A stretch of 54,061 bases of DNA from Sphingobacterium sp. SGG-5 (GTDB lineage: Bacteria; Bacteroidota; Bacteroidia; Sphingobacteriales; Sphingobacteriaceae): the NCBI RefSeq assembly GCF_011043525.1, contig NZ_JAAKGO010000014.1:1-54061 (forward strand), given 5' to 3'. Under the pieces are notes generated by a model. That model was not told where the DNA came from and did not search any database. It was given only the letters and a program-made list of their open reading frames with translations. Of the stretch, positions 16,737 to 25,231 are shown one piece after another (position 1 is the stretch's first letter; each line of letters begins with the position of its first letter). Both the position numbers and the translations under genes were made by a program.

Positions 16737-18047
16737 ATGAAAAAATTATGGCGGTACTGTAAAGTCTTAGAATCCATAGGTATACATTCGGGTATATCTT
16801 ATCTTGATGGCAAGAAGGTCAGGATGCTAAACTTGATTGCATGGATCTGTATACCATTTACTTTTTTCTTTTCCTGTGTAAACTGGTATGAGGGCAGGCA
16901 TTTTTTATCAGCTATCAATGCATCGAACTTTATTGCTTCTGTTCTTGTGCTCATCCTTCATCACTATCGCCACTATGCTAGTTCAAAGTTAGTTTTGACT
17001 TTTGGTAATTTTTTATTTTTCTTTCTGGGAGGGTTCTTTTATGACAACGGAGGAGAATACTTCCTCCTAAGTACACTTATTGTGGTCTTGCTGGTTTATG
17101 ATAAAAAGTGGATACAAATAAGTTCAGGCATTCTCATCCTCTCCGCGATGTTCATAGTCGCTTTTTTTCCGAATCCATTATTTTTTGAGCAACAGGTACC
17201 TGCTGCTCGAATTTTCTTTAATTTCATCGGATCGGTCTCCTTTATCATTGTCGTCGTCGTTTTTTTTAAAAATATTCAGCTTAGCTACCAAGACAAAATT
17301 CAAGAGCAGCATGCTAAACTCAAGGAGATGAACAATGCCATGGAAAATATCTTTTCCATCATCGCCCACGATATCCGGAGTCCGCTGATATCCGTGCAAG
17401 ATATGCTTTCTCTATTCCAAGAAGATATTATTAACGAGCAGACAATGAAGACGCATGCTCATGTTATCAAAAATCGGATATCGCATCTTACAGAAGCATT
17501 AGACAACCTGCTCAAATGGAGTGCACGCAATATCCATGGTCTTAAAGCTCACCGTACCAACGTCTCCGTCGCATCCACTATCAAGGAAGTGTTACAACTT
17601 TTAGCACCGCAAGCTAGTCAGAAGAAAATTACACTACAAGAGGAAATCGATCGAAACCTGATTGTCCATGTGGATAAGGATCAAATCACTATGATTTTGC
17701 GAAATATTATCAGCAACGCCATAAAATATAGTTTTTTTGGGGAGACTGTCATCATTTCTGCCAAAAATATTCAAGGACAAGCTGTGATTACGATCGAAGA
17801 CAATGGTATAGGTATGACAAAAGATAAGTTAGCTCAGTTGTTCAAAAACTTACAAATTCCAACTATTGGAACAGACGGTGAGCGCGGGAGTGGCCTTGGT
17901 CTTTTACTCTGTAAGGAGCTGTTGACCGAAAATGGCGGAAATTTCAATATTACCAGTCAACCCAATACCGGTTCGACATTTACGATCACGTTGCCCTTGA
18001 AAAAGAGCAAACCGCTGCAATTGGAAGTTTCCACATTGGAGCAATAA
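16737..18047 (+). CDS. Membrane-bound sensor histidine kinase
   Basis: The 436-residue kinase has a hydrophobic N-terminal half (about residues 28-185) with roughly five to six membrane helices and almost no extracytoplasmic loops, so it may sense within the membrane. A coiled coil (YQDKIQEQHAKLKEMNNAMENI) leads to HisKA with the phospho-accepting His in IIAHDIRSPL near residue 214. The HATPase part has NIISNAIKYS, IEDNGIGM and GERGSGLGLLL. No response regulator gene is adjacent, so its partner is elsewhere. It follows the rpsJ terminator by about 100 nt and appears monocistronic. The signal is unknown. Confidence 0.88.
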   Translation: MKKLWRYCKVLESIGIHSGISYLDGKKVRMLNLIAWICIPFTFFFSCVNWYEGRHFLSAINASNFIASVLVLILHHYRHYASSKLVLTFGNFLFFFLGGFFYDNGGEYFLLSTLIVVLLVYDKKWIQISSGILILSAMFIVAFFPNPLFFEQQVPAARIFFNFIGSVSFIIVVVVFFKNIQLSYQDKIQEQHAKLKEMNNAMENIFSIIAHDIRSPLISVQDMLSLFQEDIINEQTMKTHAHVIKNRISHLTEALDNLLKWSARNIHGLKAHRTNVSVASTIKEVLQLLAPQASQKKITLQEEIDRNLIVHVDKDQITMILRNIISNAIKYSFFGETVIISAKNIQGQAVITIEDNGIGMTKDKLAQLFKNLQIPTIGTDGERGSGLGLLLCKELLTENGGNFNITSQPNTGSTFTITLPLKKSKPLQLEVSTLEQ

Positions 18048-18065
18048 ATTTGGACATCAAAAGGA

Positions 18066-18090
18066 AAGGGCAGCCTTTTGAGCCACCCTT
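18066..18090 (-). terminator. Terminator of the small outer-membrane barrel gene
   Basis: Read on the minus strand, AAGGGTGGC and GCTGCCCTT form a 9-bp stem (two G-U pairs) around a 7-nt loop, followed by TCCTTTT. It lies about 20 nt after the stop at 18111. Confidence 0.55.
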
Positions 18091-18110
18091 ATACCCTAAC
18101 AACTTTAACC

Positions 18111-18746
18111 TTAGAATTTGAAAGTCAAGCCAAATTGACCTGAATTAAAGAAATTCTCAAAGCTGTTCAGATTTACATTAAAGCCAGTAGTAGCTTTTGC
18201 ACCATCGACATCAACTTTTGAACTATTGAAACCGATAACGTTAGCAAATTTATAATTAACAGCAATTTTGTCTGTTAAGAAGAACTGTGCACCGATACCC
18301 GCATTAGCTCCAAAACCGCTAATTTTTGGATCTTTTACTGATGAACCAGCAGTAACAGTTTCTCCATTTTCAGACTCATAACCAGCAGCAACTTCAGCAT
18401 AAGTCTTGAAGCGCGACCCAAGTTCTAAGAAATAATAACGACCGAAAGCACCGATATCAAATGTACTTGCTTTTTCTTGAATATCTACGCCTTCCCCATA
18501 ATTGTCTTCATTACTAGTTCCAACTTTAGCAAAAATACCCACAGCAATTTTGTCCGTTACAAAATAACCAACTTGTGGATTAAAGTTAAAATTAGTCGTC
18601 TTAATTTCAGCATTTTTGTTATCTTGAGTGTTGAAACCCAAGTTGCCTTCTACGATGAAGTTTCCTTTGTCAAAACCAAATTCTTGTGCGTTTGACGCTA
18701 ATGCTAATCCTGCTACTGCAGTCATTGTAAGTAATAATTTTTTCAT
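18111..18746 (-). CDS. Outer-membrane beta-barrel protein (porin/OmpA-like fold)
   Basis: The 211-residue protein has a signal peptide (MKKLLLTMTAVAGLALASNA, cut before QEF) and a run of alternating hydrophobic strands, including GNFIVEGNLGFNTQDNK, FGRYYFLELGSRFKTYAEVAAGYE and KIAVNYKFANVIGFN. It ends GQFGLTFKF, the terminal Phe typical of barrel assembly signals. This fits the small 8-strand Bacteroidota barrel family annotated as porin family or outer membrane beta-barrel. It is monocistronic with its own promoter and terminator. The function is unknown; structural or small-solute roles are both possible. Confidence 0.82.
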   Translation of the reverse strand: MKKLLLTMTAVAGLALASNAQEFGFDKGNFIVEGNLGFNTQDNKNAEIKTTNFNFNPQVGYFVTDKIAVGIFAKVGTSNEDNYGEGVDIQEKASTFDIGAFGRYYFLELGSRFKTYAEVAAGYESENGETVTAGSSVKDPKISGFGANAGIGAQFFLTDKIAVNYKFANVIGFNSSKVDVDGAKATTGFNVNLNSFENFFNSGQFGLTFKF

Positions 18747-18777
18747 ACTCTTTTTTATTTTTTTGTTAAATAATGCC

Positions 18778-18808
18778 CAAAACTAACCTTTTAAAACAAA
18801 AAGTCAAA
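18778..18808 (-). promoter_or_regulatory. Canonical Bacteroidota promoter of the 18111-18746 barrel gene
   Basis: On the minus strand TTTG (plus-strand 18805-18808) and TAGTTTTG (plus-strand 18778-18785) are separated by 19 nt, an exact fit to the TTTG-N19-TAnnTTTG consensus. The start codon is about 32 nt downstream. Confidence 0.75.
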
Positions 18809-19007
18809 AGTTAAAATATCATATAAAAGTCAATAAATTACCACGCTATTTATTTCAATTGACAATCAGCCTTTTATCTCCATTTATTTTTGAAAATCTT
18901 CTATTAATTAGAAAACACTATTTTATTTCTTTGATGAATTAAATATATTAGCCAACACGAAGGAGCTTACGAACGAAGCCTTTACGCCCATATTTAAAAA
19001 TAACAAA

Positions 19008-19436
19008 ATGAAATTTTCAAAACACACTGCAATCATCGCGTTTTCTGTAATCATTGGTCTATCAACGGTAAATGCCCAACTCCTGAATGAACATGAATTA
19101 AAAATCAACATACAGGATATCCGCAATTCTACGGAACAACTTAAGAAGCTGACGCCTATCACCTTTGACTACGATACGAAAAAATTCAACAAACTCAATT
19201 TGCCTCAGGGAAATCAATATGGTTTTTTGGCAAGTAATGTCAAAAGCATCTTGCCTGACATCGCCATGCAATCGTCACAAGTCTACTCCTTAGGAAAGAA
19301 CACCACGAAAACGGCTAGATACGATAGTGTAGACTCTGAAAGTTTAATTCCTTTATTAGTTGCGGCGATCAAGGAGCAACAGCAACAAATAGAATCGCTA
19401 CGGAAAGAATTAGAGGCATTAAAAGAGAAGGAGTAG
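19008..19436 (+). CDS. Small secreted protein with S74/endosialidase-chaperone-like C-terminus
   Basis: The 142-residue product has a signal peptide (MKFSKHTAIIAFSVIIGLSTVNA). The mature part, LKKLTPITFDYDTKKF ... GNQYGFLASNVKSILPDI ... YDSVDSESLIPLLVAAIKEQQQQIESLRKELEALKEKE, matches the pattern of the intramolecular chaperone of endosialidase (Peptidase S74): a GxxAxxVxxxxPe stretch, a Y..V....LIPLLV.AIKE block and a terminal trimeric coiled coil. In phage tail spikes this piece folds a large N-terminal domain; here there is no such domain, so the unit stands alone. The function is unknown. The catalytic Ser-Lys pair of S74 self-cleavage cannot be assigned confidently. Confidence 0.72.
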   Translation: MKFSKHTAIIAFSVIIGLSTVNAQLLNEHELKINIQDIRNSTEQLKKLTPITFDYDTKKFNKLNLPQGNQYGFLASNVKSILPDIAMQSSQVYSLGKNTTKTARYDSVDSESLIPLLVAAIKEQQQQIESLRKELEALKEKE

Positions 19437-19449
19437 CCTACAAAGGAAA

Positions 19450-19500
19450 AAAAGAGATGTCTCCTGCATTTGCCTTTAACAAACATAGGAAACATCTCTT
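19450..19500 (-). terminator. Terminator between convergent genes, main use by the porin gene
   Basis: Arms AAGAGATGT (19452-19460) and ACATCTCTT (19492-19500) form a 9-bp stem. On the minus strand it is followed by a T-run (TCTTTTTTTCC), so it best terminates the 19536-20570 gene. The loop is long, about 31 nt, and partly self-paired. Confidence 0.65.
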
Positions 19501-19535
19501 CATCTGTGACTTGAAGCGCAAGGATTTAGCGTAGG

Positions 19536-20570
19536 CTAAAACGCGTACACCAGTGCCAGGGAAACCTGAGAAGCGCTCTTAGTTGTTGTACCGTCCTTTT
19601 TTAAAAACAGCGGTTGGTCATTGCTATCCAAGCGAAATTCCGGGATCAATGTCAGCCCCCCATGTTTAAGATTAGCCGATAAAGTAACAGTCGTATAAGC
19701 TTCTCCTGCCACACCTTCCACATCCTTAATTTTAAAGTATTCCCCTCTTATACCTAATCCGATATTTTCAGAAACATTATATTTCGGATAAAGAGCAACA
19801 CCGCTATATCCCCCCTCAGCCGCCTGTGTATAATCAGCAGCATTCAGTCCAAGAGAAAACTTATCCGATACATCATAGCTTGCCACTAGATCGACCAAAG
19901 TTCCCGAAGTATAGTCCGTTTCACCCCCCGCAGCTGTTCCAGTCAGAAAATTCACATAGGTGCTAAGGCCCTCCACAGGTGAAACAAATAACTGCGCTCC
20001 CACATGAGATAAGCCGTTCAAATCTTGATATACATTCCAATCATTGAATAACCCAGCCATTAACGACACCTTGTCCGAAAATGAATAAGTCGCTTTTACA
20101 CCCGCATTTTGAAACGGCCCTGCTCCAAATAAGTACGAAGTGGAATAGTGGAAATTAGCTGCGGGGGAAATGACCTCATATCCAACAAAAGTCCCCATAT
20201 ATCCCGCGGTCATATTGAACTTATCCGTAAAATCATACGAGGCATACAAATTCTGAATGTGAAAGGAATTCGAATTATCGTTAGCATCCCCCGTCGGCAG
20301 GGTGAGATACTGCCCACGAGGACCAAAAGACAGTTCCCCCACAAATGTTGCTTTACCGGTTACCTTCTTTAAGCCCAGTGCCAACATACCTAAAGAAAGC
20401 GAATTCTGGTCGTTAGCAAAATAGGTATTGATATTGGGCTGCTCCGCAAAATCATACTTCCAGTATGCATCTGCATAACCAGATATCTCCAAAGGAGAGG
20501 AAGACTCCTGACTATAAGCAAAAAAATAAGATAAAAAGAGATAAGAAAAGATTAAAAAAGAAGATTTCAT
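19536..20570 (-). CDS. Outer-membrane beta-barrel porin paired with amt
   Basis: The 344-residue protein has a signal peptide (MKSSFLIFSYLFLSYFFAYS) and begins ISGYADAYWKYDFAEQPN, the first-strand pattern of the Bacteroidota OmpL-like/BBP2 porin family, with residues NSLSLGMLALGLKKV and many aromatic-girdled strands (FHIQNLYASYDFTDKFNMTAGYMGTFVGYE). It ends SLALVYAF. Such barrels often accompany ammonium transporters in this phylum, and this one is divergent from amt across a 363-nt AT-rich gap. I infer a diffusion channel or an amt-coregulated outer-membrane protein; the substrate is not shown by the sequence. Confidence 0.82.
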   Translation of the reverse strand: MKSSFLIFSYLFLSYFFAYSQESSSPLEISGYADAYWKYDFAEQPNINTYFANDQNSLSLGMLALGLKKVTGKATFVGELSFGPRGQYLTLPTGDANDNSNSFHIQNLYASYDFTDKFNMTAGYMGTFVGYEVISPAANFHYSTSYLFGAGPFQNAGVKATYSFSDKVSLMAGLFNDWNVYQDLNGLSHVGAQLFVSPVEGLSTYVNFLTGTAAGGETDYTSGTLVDLVASYDVSDKFSLGLNAADYTQAAEGGYSGVALYPKYNVSENIGLGIRGEYFKIKDVEGVAGEAYTTVTLSANLKHGGLTLIPEFRLDSNDQPLFLKKDGTTTKSASQVSLALVYAF

Positions 20571-20933
20571 AACGATTTACATTTAAAATTAACACTAAAC
20601 AATTAAAATTAGCGCATTTAAAAATCTAAAAAACAAAATAATCGATCATAAAAGCTAAAATAACAACAAACAAATAACAACAATAACAATAAATGACACA
20701 AAAATCATTATATAGATAATAAATACAACACAATTGTAGTAATTATTTTATTAAAAACAATAAAAAATCTAATTTTAAATGATAAAAACATAAAAATTAT
20801 CAGATAATATTTATATTTTTTAGTTTTTTATCGTAAAAAATTGATAAAATGAAAAAATAAATACCAATATTTGTACACAACAACAAAACAAAAGCTAAAA
20901 ACAACTGAATTTTTTAACTAAATCAGAAAAAAA
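20571..20933. promoter_or_regulatory. AT-rich divergent regulatory region between porin and amt
   Basis: This 363-nt gap is strongly AT-rich with runs of AAC/AACAA. A possible amt promoter is AATATTTG at 20866-20873 (one mismatch to TAnnTTTG) with TTG at 20841-20843 upstream. I see no sigma-54 -24/-12 element (TGGCAC-N5-TTGC) and no ORF or RNA gene. Confidence 0.4.
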
Positions 20934-22238
20934 ATGAAAAAAACCTTACCTTTTGGCCTTTTATTACTTATAGTTTTAATAGGTCTAATCGTTCCCGCAA
21001 CTGTCACCACCCATGTGACAGATGTTACACTCGATACAGGCGATACGGCCTGGCTACTTATGTCTGCAGCACTCGTCCTTCTCATGACGCCTGGGCTTGC
21101 CTTCTTTTATGGAGGCATGGTTAGAAAGAAAAATGTTATTTCGACGATGTTACAAAGTTTTGTCTGTATGGGACTGATTACCATCATCTGGGTAGTCTTC
21201 GGTTTCAGCCTGGCATTTGGAGACGATATAGGTGGTATAATCGGCAATCCATCTACTTTCTTTATGATGAAAGGTATGCTCGGAAATAATGCATGGGCTG
21301 CATTACCCACTGTCCCGATTGCCCTATTTGCCATGTTTCAGCTTAAATTTGCCGTTATCACTCCAGCTCTCATTACAGGGGCTTTTGCAGAGCGTATAAA
21401 ATTCAATGCTTACCTGATATTTATCACCCTGTTTGTGCTTGTAATTTATGCACCGTTAGCACATGCTACTTGGCATCCAGATGGTATCTTAGCAACAATG
21501 GGTGTCTTAGACTTTGCAGGAGGCACTGTCGTACACATGTCAGCAGGCTGGGCAGCCTTAGCATCTGCTCTTTACCTGGGTAAAAGAAAAGAGCAAACAC
21601 ACACGCCAGCACGGATCAGCTATGTTATCTTGGGTACAGGCTTATTATGGTTTGGCTGGTTTGGCTTTAACGCCGGTTCTGCGGGCGGAGCAAATGAACT
21701 TGCAGCTTCCGCATTTGCTACAACAACCACTGCTTCAGCTGCCGCTGCCATAGGGTGGATTTTTTTCGATATCCTGAAAGGACAGAAGCCGTCAGCAATG
21801 GGTGCCTGTATCGGTGCCGTTGTTGGCTTAGTCGCTATTACTCCGGCAGCGGGTTTTGTCACCATTCCTCATTCACTCGTTATTGGTGTGGTTGCTGCAG
21901 TGATTAGTAATTTAGTCGTGATATGGCGAACAAAAAAGGGTATCGATGACACCTTAGACGTATTTCCTTGTCACGGAGTCGGCGGAATGGTGGGTATGCT
22001 CCTAACCGCTGTGTTTGCACACAGCAGTGTCAATTCCGCTGTAACAACCAACGGTCTTTTCTTCGGGGAGACAGGTTTGTTCACGGCACATCTCATTGCT
22101 CTTGTAGGCGCATCTGCATTCGCATTCTTTGGTTCTCTTCTACTGCTCAAGATCACAGATCTGATTACACCCTTACGTGTTACCGAACAAGAAGAACTTG
22201 TGGGACTGGATATGAGCCAGCATGACGAAGAATTATAA
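20934..22238 (+). CDS. amt: Ammonium transporter
   Basis: This 434-residue Amt/MEP/Rh channel starts with a cleavable-signal-like helix (MKKTLPFGLLLLIVLIGLIVPA) before about 11 membrane helices. The conserved features are GLAFFYGGMVRKKN, the central LDFAGGTVVHMSAG with the pore His201 and structural Asp193, and CHGVGGMVG with the second pore His347, forming the twin-His pore. The C-terminal tail is short (ITDLITPLRVTEQEELVGLDMSQHDEEL) with the GLD motif that contacts PII proteins. No glnB/glnK gene is adjacent, unlike the common glnK-amt pair; instead a porin gene is divergent. Confidence 0.95.
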   Translation: MKKTLPFGLLLLIVLIGLIVPATVTTHVTDVTLDTGDTAWLLMSAALVLLMTPGLAFFYGGMVRKKNVISTMLQSFVCMGLITIIWVVFGFSLAFGDDIGGIIGNPSTFFMMKGMLGNNAWAALPTVPIALFAMFQLKFAVITPALITGAFAERIKFNAYLIFITLFVLVIYAPLAHATWHPDGILATMGVLDFAGGTVVHMSAGWAALASALYLGKRKEQTHTPARISYVILGTGLLWFGWFGFNAGSAGGANELAASAFATTTTASAAAAIGWIFFDILKGQKPSAMGACIGAVVGLVAITPAAGFVTIPHSLVIGVVAAVISNLVVIWRTKKGIDDTLDVFPCHGVGGMVGMLLTAVFAHSSVNSAVTTNGLFFGETGLFTAHLIALVGASAFAFFGSLLLLKITDLITPLRVTEQEELVGLDMSQHDEEL

Positions 22239-22267
22239 ATAGCTTACTCCCTTAACATCTATTTATT

Positions 22268-22306
22268 GCGGAAGGCGGTGCCATTATGGTACTGCTTTCT
22301 GCTTTA
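22268..22306 (+). terminator. Terminator after amt
   Basis: A stem of about 17 bp including G-U pairs is formed between GCGGAAGGCGGTGCCAT (22268-22284) and ATGGTACTGCTTTCTGC (22286-22302), followed by TTTAT. The tip cannot fully close, so the loop is 4-5 nt. Confidence 0.75.
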
Positions 22307-22337
22307 TAGCCGGATCAATTATTCCAAGTTCCTTATT

Positions 22338-23171
22338 TTATTTTTTAATATAACCTAAAGACACCAGAAACTTCACGGCTTCGCCCACAGTCTCGTTATA
22401 ATACTTTTTATCTCTTTTCGGACTATAATTAAAAAAACCATGACCCTGTCCTTCATACAGGAACAGATCACAACGACTACCGACTTCCTGCATTTTCCGT
22501 TGGTACGCTTTTGCCGTTTCCACCGGTATCAGCTTATCCTGGGTACCCAAAAAGACAATGGTCGGGGCTGCTCCTTTCCGGATATTATGAAAGGGTGAAA
22601 TTTCCAGATAGCGTTCTGTCAGGCGCTCGTATCCATAATTCCCCGGACCGTTATTAAATACCGGATTAAAAAGTACCAGGGCATCAGGCCGTGGATCAAC
22701 AGACAGATTATCCGTAGCTTCATCTATCCCTGTCAGGTCTGCTGCCGCAGCAATATGTCCTCCGGCGGATCCTCCACCGGCAGCGATACGGGCTGTATCT
22801 ATACCCAATTCCTCCGCATGTTCACGAAGGTAACGTATTGCTGACCGTGCATCTTTAACGCACTCAAAAGGCGTGGTATTTTGACGCTTTTTCACACGGT
22901 AATCTGCTGTAATGGCAACCATACCTTTGGAAGCAAAATGCCGTGCATGCATCCGGAATTGATTCATACTTCCTCCATTCCATCCACCTCCAAAGAATAA
23001 AATAATTGCCGGGCGCTGATCTCCTTTTTGATAATCTGCCGGATAATACACTTTCATCTTCAACTGCGTTGTATCTACTTGCTTATAAACCAATTCGAGC
23101 GGTTCACCCTGGGCATATAATTTTACAATAGCGAATAAGCAAATACTTACAATACCTATAATTTTTTTCAT
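22338..23171 (-). CDS. Secreted alpha/beta hydrolase (carbohydrate-esterase-like), last gene of the PUL
   Basis: The 277-residue protein has a signal peptide (MKKIIGIVSICLFAIVKLYA). The fold is the BD-FAE / hormone-sensitive-lipase type: oxyanion segment FFGGGWNGG at 59-67 (Gly in place of the usual His in HGGG), nucleophile Ser135 in GGGSAGGH, then Asp in LGTQDKLIPV and His in EGQGHGFFNY. This family commonly removes acyl or feruloyl groups from polysaccharides, which fits its place at the end of the glycan operon, 25 nt after a sulfatase. It is a paralogue of the hydrolase at 27158-27988. Confidence 0.85.
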   Translation of the reverse strand: MKKIIGIVSICLFAIVKLYAQGEPLELVYKQVDTTQLKMKVYYPADYQKGDQRPAIILFFGGGWNGGSMNQFRMHARHFASKGMVAITADYRVKKRQNTTPFECVKDARSAIRYLREHAEELGIDTARIAAGGGSAGGHIAAAADLTGIDEATDNLSVDPRPDALVLFNPVFNNGPGNYGYERLTERYLEISPFHNIRKGAAPTIVFLGTQDKLIPVETAKAYQRKMQEVGSRCDLFLYEGQGHGFFNYSPKRDKKYYNETVGEAVKFLVSLGYIKK

Positions 23172-23196
23172 GAGAATAATTTTGTGTCGATTTCAA

Positions 23197-25230
23197 TTAT
23201 TTCCAACCTGTTCTCGGCCCACCTTCATAGCTCCATTCGAATTGCAACTTCCGGGTATTGCCCGGAATTGTCCGATAATAGATCTTTACCGGGTGGTAGC
23301 CGGCTTTCAGATTCAGTTTGGACTGTTTTTCCCTGCCCGGAGAATATCCATAATCCGCATCTATCAAACCAATATCATGCATACGAACAAAGGCTTTATG
23401 ATCTGTGGATAAATAGAATGTATACTCGCCATCTGCGGGTGCATGGATGTGACCTTCAAAGACAATCATATCAGTCTCCTTTGGTACTTCTGTAAAGTTG
23501 TTTACAAGCATCACAGAAGTTGGTTCCAGACCCCGTATCTGTGGTACCCAGGGTGTATGTACCCGATAGGACTTCGCCTTGAGTTTACCCGCATCGATTT
23601 CACCGGTACCAAGAGAAGGTACGGGAGCACCGTCATACGGTCTTGCGGCAGAAGTATCGGGAAAACGCATCTGCAGCACACGGTCCTTCATCCGTTGCTG
23701 CAGGGCAGGATTTTCTTTCGCCAGATCTTGGGCCTGCTGCGGATCGTTTACTACATCATAGATCTCAAAATCGTCTTCTGCAGACCGTATATTGTACCTT
23801 ACACCCATCAGCCCATCAATATGTACCATCTGCATCTGCCCACGGCGCTTGCCGCGGTGCTCAGGCCTAAATGCGGTATACCTTGGCATGGTTCCGGGAT
23901 GAAAATATTCTGCATATATCCGGCTTTCTTCCTGCTTGCCTTTCTTTGTCAGGGATGCCAGCAGGGAGACACCGTCACTACGGACCGGTGCTGCGGAACC
24001 GGCTGCTTCGGCAAATGTAGGCAACCAGTCGTAAGAGATATTGGGTGTATTAACTACCGTATGCGGTGTAATCACACCGGGCCACCACACGATGGCCGGC
24101 ACCCGGACACCTCCTTCATAAAGATCCCGCTTGATACCGTCAAATGGTCCAAAACCCCGAAAAAAATCAGGCCTGTAGGGTTCGGGCAGATACGACTCTG
24201 CCGATGTACCGTTGTCGGAAGTAAAGACCACCAAGGTATTGTCATCTATCTTCAGATCCTTCAACAGCTGCAAAACATCGGCAACCTGCTCATCGATACG
24301 GCAGTTTACAGAAGCATAGCGTTTATACGTATCCGGCCAGGGGACTTCGGGCGTAGCTGTATTGTTATCGTCATCATATGTCGCTCCTGCATATTGGGGA
24401 TACATATACGAATCAACTGTTCCCGATGCCGTATTGATCATATGCCCCGGTCTGCCTAACCACTGTACACCTCCATTTAGCCCACTCCCCTCCGGATAGG
24501 CCTGGGTAGGAAGCTCCAGTACGGCATGCGGTGTATCGTAGGCCAGATACATAAAAAAAGGCTGATCCGTCTTCTCCTTCTGATGTGCCACAATATACCG
24601 TTTCGCAACTGCGGTGAAGAGGTCGCCCGTATAACACTTATCCAGATCGCCGCTGATCTCATTATAGTTCTCCCACACTTTTTTACTGCCCTTATATACA
24701 CCCTCCTTCGGATAATGTTCATGTCCATCTACATGGGCCATATAACCAAAATAATAATCAAAGCCCCGTTTCAGGGGATGTGCCGGCCAATCCGGGCCTA
24801 CCCCCTCGCCCTGTAATCCCCATTTACCGATTGCCGCAGTACGATAACCGGCTTTCTGAAGTACATTGCCCAGTGTATAGTTATCTTCCAGAGCTTTATC
24901 GAACTGATTGTCCCGCACATTGGCATGGCCCTGACTGACACCCAACAGTATGGATGCCCGGGAGGGCGCACAGACAGGAGCAGCCGAGTAGTGATGCGGC
25001 AATATTGCACCTTCTGCTCCCATCTGATCCAGATTGGGGGTCAGTAGCCACGGTTCGTCTCGCGCAGCTTTCTCTTGCCTGAGCTTCTGGAAAAACATTC
25101 CCAGATCGCCGTATCCCATATCATCCATCAGGATAAAGATGATATTTGGTCGCTTTATCCGCCCTTCCTGTGACCATACCTGACAGGTACTGCCGGCAAT
25201 CAAGCAAAATATCAGTATTATTTTCTTCAT
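23197..25230 (-). CDS. Sulfatase with C-terminal PA14-like domain
   Basis: The 677-residue arylsulfatase-family (S1) enzyme has a signal peptide (MKKIILIFCLIAGSTCQVWS). Metal ligands Asp36/Asp37 lie in IFILMDDMGYGDLG. The formylglycine site is Cys87 in VCAPSRASILLG, so it needs a Cys-type sulfatase-maturing enzyme encoded elsewhere. A further core motif is FTSDNGTSAE. Residues about 545-677 (VFEGHIHAPADGEYTFYLSTDHKAFVRMHDIGLID...) look like a PA14 carbohydrate-binding domain. The gap to the preceding sulfatase is 1 nt, so the two are translated together. It probably removes sulfate esters from the target glycan; regiospecificity cannot be read. Confidence 0.92.
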   Translation of the reverse strand: MKKIILIFCLIAGSTCQVWSQEGRIKRPNIIFILMDDMGYGDLGMFFQKLRQEKAARDEPWLLTPNLDQMGAEGAILPHHYSAAPVCAPSRASILLGVSQGHANVRDNQFDKALEDNYTLGNVLQKAGYRTAAIGKWGLQGEGVGPDWPAHPLKRGFDYYFGYMAHVDGHEHYPKEGVYKGSKKVWENYNEISGDLDKCYTGDLFTAVAKRYIVAHQKEKTDQPFFMYLAYDTPHAVLELPTQAYPEGSGLNGGVQWLGRPGHMINTASGTVDSYMYPQYAGATYDDDNNTATPEVPWPDTYKRYASVNCRIDEQVADVLQLLKDLKIDDNTLVVFTSDNGTSAESYLPEPYRPDFFRGFGPFDGIKRDLYEGGVRVPAIVWWPGVITPHTVVNTPNISYDWLPTFAEAAGSAAPVRSDGVSLLASLTKKGKQEESRIYAEYFHPGTMPRYTAFRPEHRGKRRGQMQMVHIDGLMGVRYNIRSAEDDFEIYDVVNDPQQAQDLAKENPALQQRMKDRVLQMRFPDTSAARPYDGAPVPSLGTGEIDAGKLKAKSYRVHTPWVPQIRGLEPTSVMLVNNFTEVPKETDMIVFEGHIHAPADGEYTFYLSTDHKAFVRMHDIGLIDADYGYSPGREKQSKLNLKAGYHPVKIYYRTIPGNTRKLQFEWSYEGGPRTGWK

Positions 25231-25231
25231 A

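Noticed and set aside
20571..20933. Sigma-54 promoter for amt
   Set aside because: No TGGCAC-N5-TTGC element on either strand.
23443..24459. A 338-codon open frame on the plus strand opposite the sulfatase gene
   Set aside because: It is the shadow of a well-supported sulfatase in another frame, has low-complexity Cys/Arg-rich composition and no recognisable motif.
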